Positions 1 through 6,332 of a stretch of 8,140 nucleotides of DNA are shown piece after piece (the stretch's first letter is position 1; every line of letters starts with the position of its first letter). This DNA is from Coriobacteriales bacterium (GTDB lineage Bacteria; Actinomycetota; Coriobacteriia; Coriobacteriales; UBA8131). Both the position numbers and the translations under genes were made by a program. The stretch spans positions 1 to 8,140 of the forward strand of contig JAITTM010000176.1 in NCBI GenBank assembly GCA_031286975.1. Direction: 5' to 3'. The notes beneath the pieces were generated by a model, which worked only from the letters and a program-made list of their open reading frames with translations, had not been told where the DNA came from and did not search any database.

Positions 1-135
1 GGCGCGGCCACACCAGGTACCGGTGACGACATGACGCTTTGGCTGCTCATGGAGCTGCTTGCCCTGAGCGGAACCACGCTGCTGCTGGTGGTGCTGGTGC
101 TGCTGATGCGCCGCAAGACGGGCGACCAGCGCTAG
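1..135 (+). CDS. C-terminal end of a cell-wall-anchored surface protein (partial, 5' end outside window)
   Basis: The frame is open from the first base and gives 44 residues ending at TAG 133-135. The fragment contains TPGTGDD near residues 4-10, then about 25 mostly hydrophobic residues rich in Leu and Val, then a short basic tail (MRRKTGDQR). This order of xPxTG motif, membrane span and positive tail is the layout of a sortase cell-wall sorting signal. In the family, the sortase cuts between Thr and Gly and links the protein to peptidoglycan. Thr in place of the usual Leu at the first motif position is a variant, so a plain C-terminal membrane anchor is an alternative. The Leu/Val codons (mostly CTG and GTG) make positions 78-110 low in complexity. 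The function of the exported part is not visible. The gene runs toward the minus-strand trans-sulfuration gene, with 48 bp between their stop codons. Confidence 0.6.
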   Translation, partial: GAATPGTGDDMTLWLLMELLALSGTTLLLVVLVLLMRRKTGDQR

Positions 136-165
136 GGTGCTGGTGCTGCGCTAGGGTGCTGGTGC
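129..165. repeat. 18-bp tandem direct repeat spanning the surface-gene stop codon
   Basis: GCGCTAGGGTGCTGGTGC occurs at 129-146 and again, identical, at 148-165, with one T between (period 19 bp). The first copy contains the TAG stop of the surface-protein gene, so the second copy duplicates the end of the gene plus its first downstream bases. This looks like slippage in a GCTGGTG-rich stretch. No convincing hairpin with a T-run was found in the 48-bp convergent gap. Confidence 0.8.
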
Positions 166-183
166 CGAGTGGCAGGAGGGGGC

Positions 184-1353
184 TTAAGCGGGCAGATTCG
201 CAAAGCCCCGTGCCAGGTCGGCTTTGAGGTCGTCGATGTGCTCGATGCCCACGCTCAGGCGGATGAGTTGGCTGGTGATGCCCATCTCGGCGCGAAGCTT
301 GGCCGGTATCGAGGCGTGGGTCATCGTGGCGGGGTGGCAGACGAGCGACTCGACGGCACCCAGACTCTCGGCGAGAACCACGAGTTGCAGGGCATCGAAG
401 AACCTCTGTGGGCTGGCGCCTTCGATAAGGTCGAAGGAGAGAAGACCGCCGCCGCCCTTTGCCTGTGCTGCCTGGATACGGTAGCCGGGATGGCTCTTGA
501 GCGCGGGGTAGTAGACGCGCTCAACCTGCGGCTGCTCTACCAGCCAGTGCGCCAGCGCCAGGGCGTTGCTTATCTGGCGGTCGATGCGCACAGCCAGGGT
601 CTTGATGCCACGCAGCAACAGGTAGGAATCAAAAGGCGAGAGCATGCCGCCGGTCGACTTGAGGATGAAGAAGACGCGCTCGGCCAGCTCGGCGTTGTTG
701 AGCACGACCAGCCCGGCAATCACGTCGCTGTGTCCGCCCAGGTACTTGGTGGCGCTGTGGATCACGATGTCGGCGCCCAATGCCAAGGGCAGCTGTAGGT
801 AGGGCGTCAAGAAGGTGTTGTCCACGATGGAGAGCGCGTCGTGCTTGTGTGCTATCTGCGAGAGAGCCGCGATGTCGGCTACGGTGAGCAGGGGATTGGT
901 GGGGCTCTCAAACAGGAGTGCCACGGTCTTATCCCCAAAAGCGGCATCGACGGCGGCGGTATCCGTCACGTCGACGATGCGGTAGCCGATATTGAAGTTC
1001 TTGAAGTAGTGCTCCAGCACGCGGTAGGTGCCCCCGTAGATGTTGTTGGGCACTAGCACCTCGTCGCCGGGCTTGAACAGGCTGAGCACCGCGGTGATGG
1101 CCGCCATGCCCGAGCTGAATGCGTAGCCGTAGCTGCCGCCCTCAAGAGCCGCGACGTGGGTTTCGAGCAGCTCGCGGGTAGGGTTGCCCGCGCGCGAGTA
1201 GTCAAAGTGGGGCTCACCGCCCAGCACGGTTTGGCGAAAGGTAGTGGTGAGGTGGATAGGGGCGACCACGTCGTGAAAGGTCGCGTCGCCGTCACCGCGT
1301 GCGTGCATGAGAAGCGATTCGATGTGGAGAGGGACGCTATCGTTGTTTGACAT
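184..1353 (-). CDS. Cys/Met-metabolism PLP enzyme (cystathionine gamma-synthase / beta- or gamma-lyase family)
   Basis: The 389-residue protein is full length for the trans-sulfuration (Cys/Met metabolism, fold type I) PLP family. Visible motifs include the phosphate-binding YSRAGNPT (residues 52-59, with Tyr52 and Arg54 reaching the partner subunit's PLP in the family) and SSGMAA at 80-85. YGGTY at 106-110 carries the ring-stacking Tyr, Asp178 lies in IVDNTF, and the Schiff-base Lys203 lies in SATKYLGGHSD. The C-terminal ESLVCHPATMTHASIP (335-350) and Arg365 are typical of substrate carboxylate binding. Family members either join O-acylhomoserine and cysteine to make cystathionine or cleave cystathionine or related sulfur amino acids. 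The motifs seen here do not separate MetB from MetC or gamma-lyase, so no symbol is given. The ATG at 1353 is preceded by AAGGAG (1359-1364, minus strand) five bases away, which settles the start. The gene is cytosolic and lies 238 bp downstream of the threonine aldolase on the same strand. That gap suggests its own promoter. Confidence 0.93.
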   Translation of the reverse strand: MSNNDSVPLHIESLLMHARGDGDATFHDVVAPIHLTTTFRQTVLGGEPHFDYSRAGNPTRELLETHVAALEGGSYGYAFSSGMAAITAVLSLFKPGDEVLVPNNIYGGTYRVLEHYFKNFNIGYRIVDVTDTAAVDAAFGDKTVALLFESPTNPLLTVADIAALSQIAHKHDALSIVDNTFLTPYLQLPLALGADIVIHSATKYLGGHSDVIAGLVVLNNAELAERVFFILKSTGGMLSPFDSYLLLRGIKTLAVRIDRQISNALALAHWLVEQPQVERVYYPALKSHPGYRIQAAQAKGGGGLLSFDLIEGASPQRFFDALQLVVLAESLGAVESLVCHPATMTHASIPAKLRAEMGITSQLIRLSVGIEHIDDLKADLARGFANLPA

Positions 1354-1392
1354 ACGTACTCCTTGCTGGGCAGAAAAGCGGGATCGAGAGCA

Positions 1393-1428
1393 AAACCGAT
1401 AGTGAAACCGATAGTGAAACCGATGCTG
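1393..1428. repeat. Three tandem 12-bp repeats in the upstream region of the trans-sulfuration gene
   Basis: AAACCGATAGTG occurs at 1393-1404 and 1405-1416, and AAACCGATGCTG (two mismatches) at 1417-1428. Read on the gene's strand the unit is CACTATCGGTTT. The array ends about 40 bp before the start codon of the 184-1353 gene. Its period is close to one helical turn, so it could be a set of direct-repeat operator half-sites, but no matching regulator is known from the sequence. The rest of 1354-1591 shows no gene, no recognisable riboswitch and no clear terminator for the aldolase gene. Confidence 0.85.
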
Positions 1429-1591
1429 AGCTAAGAATGGTACTACATTCCGTGCGTGTCGAGCGGCATCAATGTTGGCGGCAACGCCTGACTTGAAGCA
1501 GGCATCATGCCGACATGCCCGTCATTGTGCTTGCTCCAGTCACGCTTACTCATCACGCAGAGATTTGCAGGCCCAGCAAGAATCCGCTAAA

Positions 1592-2620
1592 TTACTCGAC
1601 GAGCGCCGTCGCGATGACCTCCAGCGTTCTTTTGATGTCCGCGTCGGTGATGCCGTGGTGAGTGGCGAGACGCAACTTGCCCTGCTCGGGCTCGTTGGCC
1701 AAGATGTTGGCGGCGGTAAGCGCGTCAAAGACGCGCAGGGCCTGCTTCTGTGTGGCGAGCGAGAACCATACCAGGTTGATGTGCACATCGCGCGGCTCAA
1801 TGGCGATGCCCTTGAGCGCGGCGAGTCCGGCGGTGAGCCGCTGCGCGCGCGCGTGATCGTGCGCCAGGCGCTCCACCATCTGCGTCAGCGCCACGATGCC
1901 CGCCGCGGTGATGACACCCGATTGTCGCAGGCCGCCGCCCATCTGTTTGCGGTTGCGATGAGCGCGTGTGATGAACTCGGCGCTGCCCGCCAGAATCGAG
2001 CCGATGGGCGCGCAGAGCCCCTTTGACAGGCAGAACATCACGGAGTCCGCGTACTGCGAGACCTGCGTGACGGGCACACCCAGATAGCTTGCCGCGTTGA
2101 AGATGCGCGCTCCATCCAGGTGCAGGGGGATGTGATAGTGCTGCGCCAGCGCGTAGATCTGCCGCATGGCATCAGGGGCGATGACCTCACCGTTGGAGTG
2201 GGCGTTCTCCAGGCAGAGCAGCCCGGTATACGGTTCGTGCACGTCTTTTACCTTGCGGATGCGGCGCTCCATCTGCTCGACATCAGGTCTGCTGCCCTTG
2301 CCCTCCAAGGTGCGCATCTGCACGCGACTGTGTACGGCTGCTGCTGCGGCTTCGTGCGCGATGATATGGGTGTCCTCGTAGAGGATCACCTCGGTGCCGG
2401 TTGCGCAGTGGGTTTTAATGGAGAGCTGATTGCCAAAGGTGCCCGAGGGCACGAACAAGGCGGCCTCTTTGCCCATCACTCGGGCCGCCAAAGCCTCGAG
2501 CTCGTTGGTGGTGGGGTCGTCGCCGTAACAGTCGTCGCCCAGCGCGGCGGCAAACATCGCCTCACGCATGGCGGGTGTGGGTTGGGTCACGGTGTCACTG
2601 CGCAGGTCGATTTGATGCAT
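1592..2620 (-). CDS. ltaE: Low-specificity L-threonine aldolase
   Basis: This 342-residue fold type I PLP enzyme has the usual length of the LtaE family, which cleaves L-threonine or L-allo-threonine to glycine and acetaldehyde. The N-terminal IDLRSDTVTQPT (4-15) and GDDCYGDDPTTNELE (28-42) are hallmark segments. FVPSGTFGNQ (56-65) binds the cofactor phosphate. His85 in EDTH is the expected ring-stacking residue, Asp169 and Arg172 sit in LDGAR, and the Schiff-base Lys200 sits in CLSKGLCAPIGS. The start at 2620 is backed by an AAGGGGAG ribosome binding site (2625-2632, minus strand) four bases upstream. All catalytic positions I could check are intact. The enzyme is cytosolic and can supply glycine and recycle threonine; its neighbour on the same strand is a sulfur amino acid enzyme. 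The 5' leader contains a repeated hairpin unit described separately, which may bear on its expression. Confidence 0.95.
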   Translation of the reverse strand: MHQIDLRSDTVTQPTPAMREAMFAAALGDDCYGDDPTTNELEALAARVMGKEAALFVPSGTFGNQLSIKTHCATGTEVILYEDTHIIAHEAAAAAVHSRVQMRTLEGKGSRPDVEQMERRIRKVKDVHEPYTGLLCLENAHSNGEVIAPDAMRQIYALAQHYHIPLHLDGARIFNAASYLGVPVTQVSQYADSVMFCLSKGLCAPIGSILAGSAEFITRAHRNRKQMGGGLRQSGVITAAGIVALTQMVERLAHDHARAQRLTAGLAALKGIAIEPRDVHINLVWFSLATQKQALRVFDALTAANILANEPEQGKLRLATHHGITDADIKRTLEVIATALVE

Positions 2621-2636
2621 CGGACTCCCCTTGATC

Positions 2637-2797
2637 TCTCACTCTTGCTATGCCTTTGGGCGCCAACGGGTGGCTTGAGAGATAAGGAACGTCGCTCCCG
2701 TCTCACTCTTCGCGCCCACGTGCGGGGTGTGGGGTGTGCCTTGGTGAGACAAGAGAGACGTCTCCCTGTCTCACGCGCCCACGTGCGGGATGCCCGC
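2637..2797 (-). repeat. Repeated hairpin units (about 66-bp period) in the ltaE leader
   Basis: On the plus strand TCTCAC recurs at 2637-2642, 2701-2706 and 2769-2774. The last two are followed by an identical 16-bp CGCGCCCACGTGCGGG (2711-2726, 2774-2789), and each is preceded by a TGAGA arm that can pair with it. Copy B is the best hairpin: GTGAGACA (2744-2751) pairs with TGTCTCAC (2767-2774), enclosing the perfect palindrome GAGACGTCTC (2755-2764). Copy A pairs TGAGA (2676-2680) with TCTCA (2701-2705), with GGA/TCC inside. The third, degenerate copy nearest the gene keeps the TCTCACTCTT box (2637-2646; also at 2701-2710). On the minus strand this copy runs directly into the ltaE ribosome binding site. 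A small GC hairpin (GCGGG 2785-2789 / CCCGC 2793-2797) ends the block. The element could be an RNA leader or a dispersed extragenic repeat. It does not match the known riboswitch classes I could recall. Confidence 0.75.
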
Positions 2798-2814
2798 GGT
2801 TTTGTGCGATGTTC

Positions 2815-2820
2815 ATTGTA
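2815..2820 (-). promoter_or_regulatory. Possible -10 element of ltaE
   Basis: Read on the minus strand this is TACAAT, a good -10 match, about 195 bp before the ltaE start. It would place the repeated hairpins in the transcribed leader. No good -35 hexamer is found 16-18 bp upstream. The spacer region holds a small inverted repeat (AAAAC 2824-2828 / GTTTT 2834-2838) that could be an operator or chance. Confidence 0.25.
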
Positions 2821-2910
2821 CCCAAAACACCCGGTTTTCTCAGCAGGCATTCAGCACTGTGTCATTTTGGATACAAAGCAAGGCGCTGCTCAATGGGCAC
2901 AGGGTGTACG

Positions 2911-2918
2911 TATACAAT
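2911..2918 (+). promoter_or_regulatory. Possible -10 element for the ABC transporter gene, with a short inverted repeat
   Basis: TATACAAT contains a TACAAT -10-like hexamer (2913-2918) about 90 bp before the transporter start. It overlaps TGTA (2905-2908) - N4 - TACA (2913-2916), an inverted repeat that could be a repressor site. Related ATACAA(A/T)G words recur at 2871 and 2957, so which one is used is open. No convincing -35 was found. Confidence 0.3.
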
Positions 2919-2934
2919 GCTTTTTTGAATAAGG

Positions 2935-2956
2935 CGGTCGCGGTGACCGTGTTTTT
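2935..2956 (+). terminator. Weak hairpin plus T-run in the ABC transporter leader (possible attenuator)
   Basis: CGGTC (2935-2939) and GACCG (2945-2949) form a 5-bp stem with loop GCGGT, followed by TG and five T (2952-2956). The shape resembles a short intrinsic terminator. It lies between the possible -10 at 2911-2918 and the transporter start, where an attenuator would sit. The stem is short and the T-run is limited, so a chance inverted repeat is a real alternative. Confidence 0.25.
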
Positions 2957-2990
2957 ATACAAAGAGCGCGCCGTTGGTGTGCGTGGGTTC

Positions 2991-2996
2991 AAGGGG
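2991..2996 (+). promoter_or_regulatory. Ribosome binding site that sets the ABC transporter start
   Basis: AAGGGG lies nine bases before the ATG at 3006. The frame is open further upstream to an ATG at 2790. The 72 extra residues do not resemble an ABC ATPase start, whereas MLQLKAIRKSY from 3006 is a standard beginning for this domain. Confidence 0.8.
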
Positions 2997-3005
2997 AACA
3001 ACAGC

Positions 3006-6000
3006 ATGCTGCAACTGAAAGCAATCCGTAAGTCCTACACCACAGCGAATTTTACACAGGTTGCCTTAGACGATGTCTCCATCGCGTTTCGTGATAACGA
3101 ATACGTGGCCATACTCGGGCCTTCGGGTTCGGGCAAGACCACGATGCTCAACATCCTGGGTGGTCTTGACCGTTACGATTCAGGCGATCTGGTGATCGAC
3201 GGCATCTCGACCAAGAAGTACAGGGATCGCGCTTGGGACACCTATCGCAACAACCGCGTGGGCTTTGTGTTCCAGGCCTACAACCTTATTCCCCACCAGA
3301 CGGTGCTCGCCAACGTCGAGCTCGCCCTGACGCTCAGCGGCGTCTCCAAGAAGGAGCGGCGGCAGCGCGCCAAGGACGCCTTGGCCGAGGTGGGCCTTGA
3401 AGACCACATCAACAAGAAACCCAACCAATTGAGCGGCGGGCAGATGCAGCGCGTCGCCATCGCCCGCGCCCTTATCAACGACCCCGAGATATTGCTGGCA
3501 GACGAGCCTACGGGTGCGCTTGACTCAAAGACGAGCGTGCAGATCATGGCTCTTCTCACCAAGATCGCCAACGATCGCCTGGTTATCATGGTCACCCACA
3601 ACCCCGAGCTGGCCGAGCGGTATGCGACGCGCACCGTGAGCCTGAGTGACGGCGCCATCACGGCCGACAGCAATCCCTTCGAGCCCACCGAGGCCGACGA
3701 GCGGGTGAGCGCCAAGCCCATCCGCCGCGCCAAGATGTCGTTTTTTACGGCAATCGCGCTGAGCTTCAACAACCTCATGACCAAGAAGGGCCGCACCTTC
3801 ATGACGGCCTTTGCGGGCTCCATCGGCATCATCGGCATCGCCGCCATCCTCGCGCTGGCAAACGGTGTCAACAACTTTATCAAGAACGTTGAAGAAACTA
3901 CCCTGAGCGTCTATCCGCTCTCCATCCAGAGCACCGGCTTTGACATCACGTCGATGCTGGCGGCATCATCCGGCATGCTTGAAAACGACACCGATGATGC
4001 CAATGCGGACGGTACAGCTGGCGATAAAACCGAGACCACCAGGGTATCCGAGACCAAGATGCTCTCGAACATGCTCTCGCGCATTGGCAGCAACGACCTC
4101 GCGGCACTCAAAGTCTACCTTGAAAGCCCCGAAAGCGGCATCGACCCCTATATCAAATCCATCGAGTACAAATACAACGTCACGCCGCAGATATTCAGCC
4201 CCGATACCGAGAACGGCGTGCACCAGATCAATCCTGACAGCTCGTTTTCTGCCTTGGGCATGGGTGCTGGCGCGGGAGCTGGCAGCTTTATGTCGATGGG
4301 CATGAGCACCGACATGTTCTCCAGTCTGCTAAAAGACACCAGTATGCTTGATGAGCAGTACGACGTGCTGGCCGGCCACTGGCCCGAGGAGTACAACGAA
4401 CTCGTGCTCGTGCTGTCCGCGCGCGAGGGAGTGAGCGATCTTCTCCTTTACAGTATGGGTCTGCGTGACCCGGATGTGCTCAAGGATATGATCAGCAAAC
4501 TCGCCAATGATGAGGATTTTGCCGTGCCGGATGATGGCACGCTGGAATTCACCTATGATGAGCTCATGGCGGTTGAATTCAAACTGGTCGAGGCGGCGGA
4601 TTTTTACAAATATGATGCCGAGTACAAGGTTTGGACCGACAAGCAGGACGACACCGAGTATATGAAGAACCTTATCAACGAGGGCACAACGCTCAATATC
4701 GTGGGTATCGTCAGGCCAAACCCCGATGCTGCCGCCACCTCGTTGACCGCCGGCCTGTACTACTCCAGCAAGTTGACCGACCACCTCATCGACGAGGCCA
4801 ATGCGGCGCAGATCGTTGTTGACCAGCTGGCGCAGCCTTCAATCAACGTGTTCAGCGGCAAATCATTCGACGAGGAGGCCGACGAGGGCAGTGCGGGTGC
4901 CTTTGACCCGACTTCGCTCGTGACCGTTGACGAGGACGCTATCAGCAACGCGTTCAAATTCGATACCTCAGCGCTGAATGTCGACTTTGCGAGCTTCTTG
5001 GATATGAGCAGTCTCGCGGGCAACCTGCCCCCCGTGCCCGAGCCCGACCTGGCGCAGATGGCGCAGGGGCTGAATATCGAGACGCCGTCAAATGAGGAGA
5101 TCTCAGCTGCCCTGACTCCTCTCATGACGCAGGTTATCGCGGGATACTTCACGTCCGATGCCTATCGGTCCCTCTTTGCCGACCCCAGCAACCTGCCCAC
5201 GCCGGATATGATTGCCGCGAACTTTACCGCCTATCTCAACGACCCCACGGTGCAAGGAGCGATTGGCGCGCAACTGGGACCTGTGCTTGGTGCCATGATT
5301 GACACCGACGCCATCACCGCCCAGGTGCAAGGAGCCCTGCAAGGCTACATGCAGCAGGTCATGATGCAATATATGAGCGCTGTCATGACGGGCATGCAAA
5401 GCCAGATCGCCGTGGGAATGCAGCAGGCCATGGGGCAGCTGACCGCCAACATGGCGGGTGCCATGAACATCGACACCGCCGCCTTTGCAGAGGCCTTCCA
5501 GTTCAATATGGACGAGAAGGAGCTCACCGAGCTCATGATGTCCATGATGGGCAGCGAGGAGGCGTCCAGCGATGTCAATTTGCGCAAATTGGGCTATGCC
5601 GATAAAGCCAAGCCCTCCAGCATCAACATCTATCCCATCGACTTCGAGAGCAAAGGCGAGGTCATCAAGATACTGGACGCCTATAACGACCGGATGGAGG
5701 CCGAGGGTCAAGACGACCGTGTGATCACCTATACCGACATCGTGGGAACCCTCATGTCGTCGGTGACGGACATCGTCAACATGGTGAGTTATGTGCTGGT
5801 TGCCTTTGTGGCTATCTCGCTTGTTGTCTCGTCCATCATGATAGGGGTCATCACCTATATCTCGGTGCTCGAACGCAAGAAGGAGATCGGCATCCTGCGT
5901 GCCATCGGCGCCAGCAAGAGCGACATCAGCAACGTGTTCAACGCCGAGACGCTCATCGTGGGCTTTGTTGCCGGGGTCTTGGGCATAGGGATAACCCTGC

Positions 6001-6185
6001 TTTTAACCATACCTGCCAACGCCATCGTCTATGCCGCTTTTGCTGTGGAGAATGTTGCGACCCTGCCGTGGGAGGCTGCCGGTATCCTGGTGCTGGTGAG
6101 CATGGGACTCACGTTTTTGGCCGGCCTTATCCCCTCGTCAGCGGCATCGCGCAAAGACCCCGTGGAGGCGCTGCGCAGCGAGTAG
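3006..6185 (+). CDS. ABC transporter, fused ATPase and FtsX/MacB-type permease with a very large extracytoplasmic domain
   Basis: The 1059-residue protein starts with a complete ABC ATPase domain (about 1-220). It shows Walker A GPSGSGKT (38-45), Q-loop Gln90, signature LSGGQ (142-146), Walker B ILLADE (162-167), D-loop ALD (171-173) and switch His198. A linker leads to the first membrane helix (about 266-286). About 640 extracytoplasmic residues follow, then three helices (about 927-952, 983-1008, 1026-1048). Between helices 2 and 3 lies the conserved FtsX-family cytosolic segment ERKKEIGILRAIGAS (956-970). This is the type VII (MacB/LolCDE/BceAB-like) layout with ATPase and permease in one chain; such proteins work as dimers and act mechanically on substrates outside the membrane. 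The outer domain is far longer than MacB's. It has a Gly/Ala/Met patch (about 419-435) and a Met-rich helical stretch (about 764-855). The substrate is unknown; peptide or lipid export, or antibiotic defence, are possible. No accessory or two-component genes are visible. Confidence 0.92.
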   Translation: MLQLKAIRKSYTTANFTQVALDDVSIAFRDNEYVAILGPSGSGKTTMLNILGGLDRYDSGDLVIDGISTKKYRDRAWDTYRNNRVGFVFQAYNLIPHQTVLANVELALTLSGVSKKERRQRAKDALAEVGLEDHINKKPNQLSGGQMQRVAIARALINDPEILLADEPTGALDSKTSVQIMALLTKIANDRLVIMVTHNPELAERYATRTVSLSDGAITADSNPFEPTEADERVSAKPIRRAKMSFFTAIALSFNNLMTKKGRTFMTAFAGSIGIIGIAAILALANGVNNFIKNVEETTLSVYPLSIQSTGFDITSMLAASSGMLENDTDDANADGTAGDKTETTRVSETKMLSNMLSRIGSNDLAALKVYLESPESGIDPYIKSIEYKYNVTPQIFSPDTENGVHQINPDSSFSALGMGAGAGAGSFMSMGMSTDMFSSLLKDTSMLDEQYDVLAGHWPEEYNELVLVLSAREGVSDLLLYSMGLRDPDVLKDMISKLANDEDFAVPDDGTLEFTYDELMAVEFKLVEAADFYKYDAEYKVWTDKQDDTEYMKNLINEGTTLNIVGIVRPNPDAAATSLTAGLYYSSKLTDHLIDEANAAQIVVDQLAQPSINVFSGKSFDEEADEGSAGAFDPTSLVTVDEDAISNAFKFDTSALNVDFASFLDMSSLAGNLPPVPEPDLAQMAQGLNIETPSNEEISAALTPLMTQVIAGYFTSDAYRSLFADPSNLPTPDMIAANFTAYLNDPTVQGAIGAQLGPVLGAMIDTDAITAQVQGALQGYMQQVMMQYMSAVMTGMQSQIAVGMQQAMGQLTANMAGAMNIDTAAFAEAFQFNMDEKELTELMMSMMGSEEASSDVNLRKLGYADKAKPSSINIYPIDFESKGEVIKILDAYNDRMEAEGQDDRVITYTDIVGTLMSSVTDIVNMVSYVLVAFVAISLVVSSIMIGVITYISVLERKKEIGILRAIGASKSDISNVFNAETLIVGFVAGVLGIGITLLLTIPANAIVYAAFAVENVATLPWEAAGILVLVSMGLTFLAGLIPSSAASRKDPVEALRSE

Positions 6186-6222
6186 CGCGAGAGGTGCGGC
6201 GTAAACGGGTGACTCCAAAGAG

Positions 6223-6288
6223 CCCTGCGGACACGCAGCCGCGAAACAAGGAGCGGACCCTGCGGACACGCAGTGCGAAACAAGGAGC
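6223..6288 (+). repeat. Two tandem hairpin repeats (about 35-bp period) between transporter and CoA-transferase
   Basis: The unit is CCCTGCGGACACGCAG followed by two or one spacer bases and GCGAAACAAGGAGC. Copy 1 is 6223-6254 and copy 2 is 6258-6288. In each, CTGCG and CGCAG form a perfect 5-bp stem closed by a GACA loop (6225-6238, 6260-6273). Shorter echoes follow: CAAGGATGTA at 6289-6298 and 6310-6319, the second running into the real ribosome binding site (AAGGGG, 6319-6324). The AACAAGGAGC part is itself Shine-Dalgarno-like but has no start codon behind it. No T-run follows the hairpins, so they are not standard terminators. Confidence 0.85.
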
Positions 6289-6296
6289 CAAGGATG

Positions 6297-6302
6297 TAGA
6301 AT
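6297..6302 (+). promoter_or_regulatory. Possible -10 element of the CoA-transferase gene
   Basis: TAGAAT matches five of six -10 consensus bases and lies 30 bp before the start codon, in the more AT-rich end of the intergenic region. No good -35 is seen 16-18 bp upstream, where the tandem repeat lies. Read-through from the transporter gene is the alternative. Confidence 0.25.
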
Positions 6303-6332
6303 AAGCAAACAAGGATGTAAGGGGCGAAAAGT

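Noticed and set aside
169..798. A 209-residue plus-strand open frame over the trans-sulfuration gene
   Set aside because: It is antisense to a full-length PLP enzyme with intact catalytic motifs and has no recognisable domain of its own.
1354..1591. A SAM riboswitch or T-box before the trans-sulfuration gene
   Set aside because: Neither the S-box core nor a T-box GGTGGNACCGCG-type element was found on the minus strand.
1472..2026. A plus-strand open frame over the end of ltaE
   Set aside because: It mirrors the high-GC minus-strand gene, shows no family motifs, and has no supporting ribosome binding site.
2621..2800. A glycine riboswitch, suggested by the tandem structures before a glycine-producing enzyme
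   Set aside because: The conserved GCCGAAGG-type core and CTCTCAGG-type motif of glycine aptamers are absent; only the two-copy arrangement is reminiscent.
2120..2932. A 270-residue plus-strand open frame over ltaE and its leader
   Set aside because: It lies antisense to the conserved threonine aldolase and extends into the repeated non-coding leader; the protein resembles nothing.
2790..3005. A longer N-terminus for the ABC transporter starting at ATG 2790
   Set aside because: The added 72 residues are not ABC-like, the stretch overlaps promoter-like sequence and a hairpin, and AAGGGG precedes the ATG at 3006.
5103..5711. A 202-residue minus-strand frame inside the transporter gene
   Set aside because: It is His/Leu/Gly-rich antisense translation of the Met-rich region and is contained entirely within a gene with clear domains on both sides.
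6223..6319. A small CRISPR array
   Set aside because: There are only two long copies, separated by three bases, with no spacers of CRISPR length and no cas genes.
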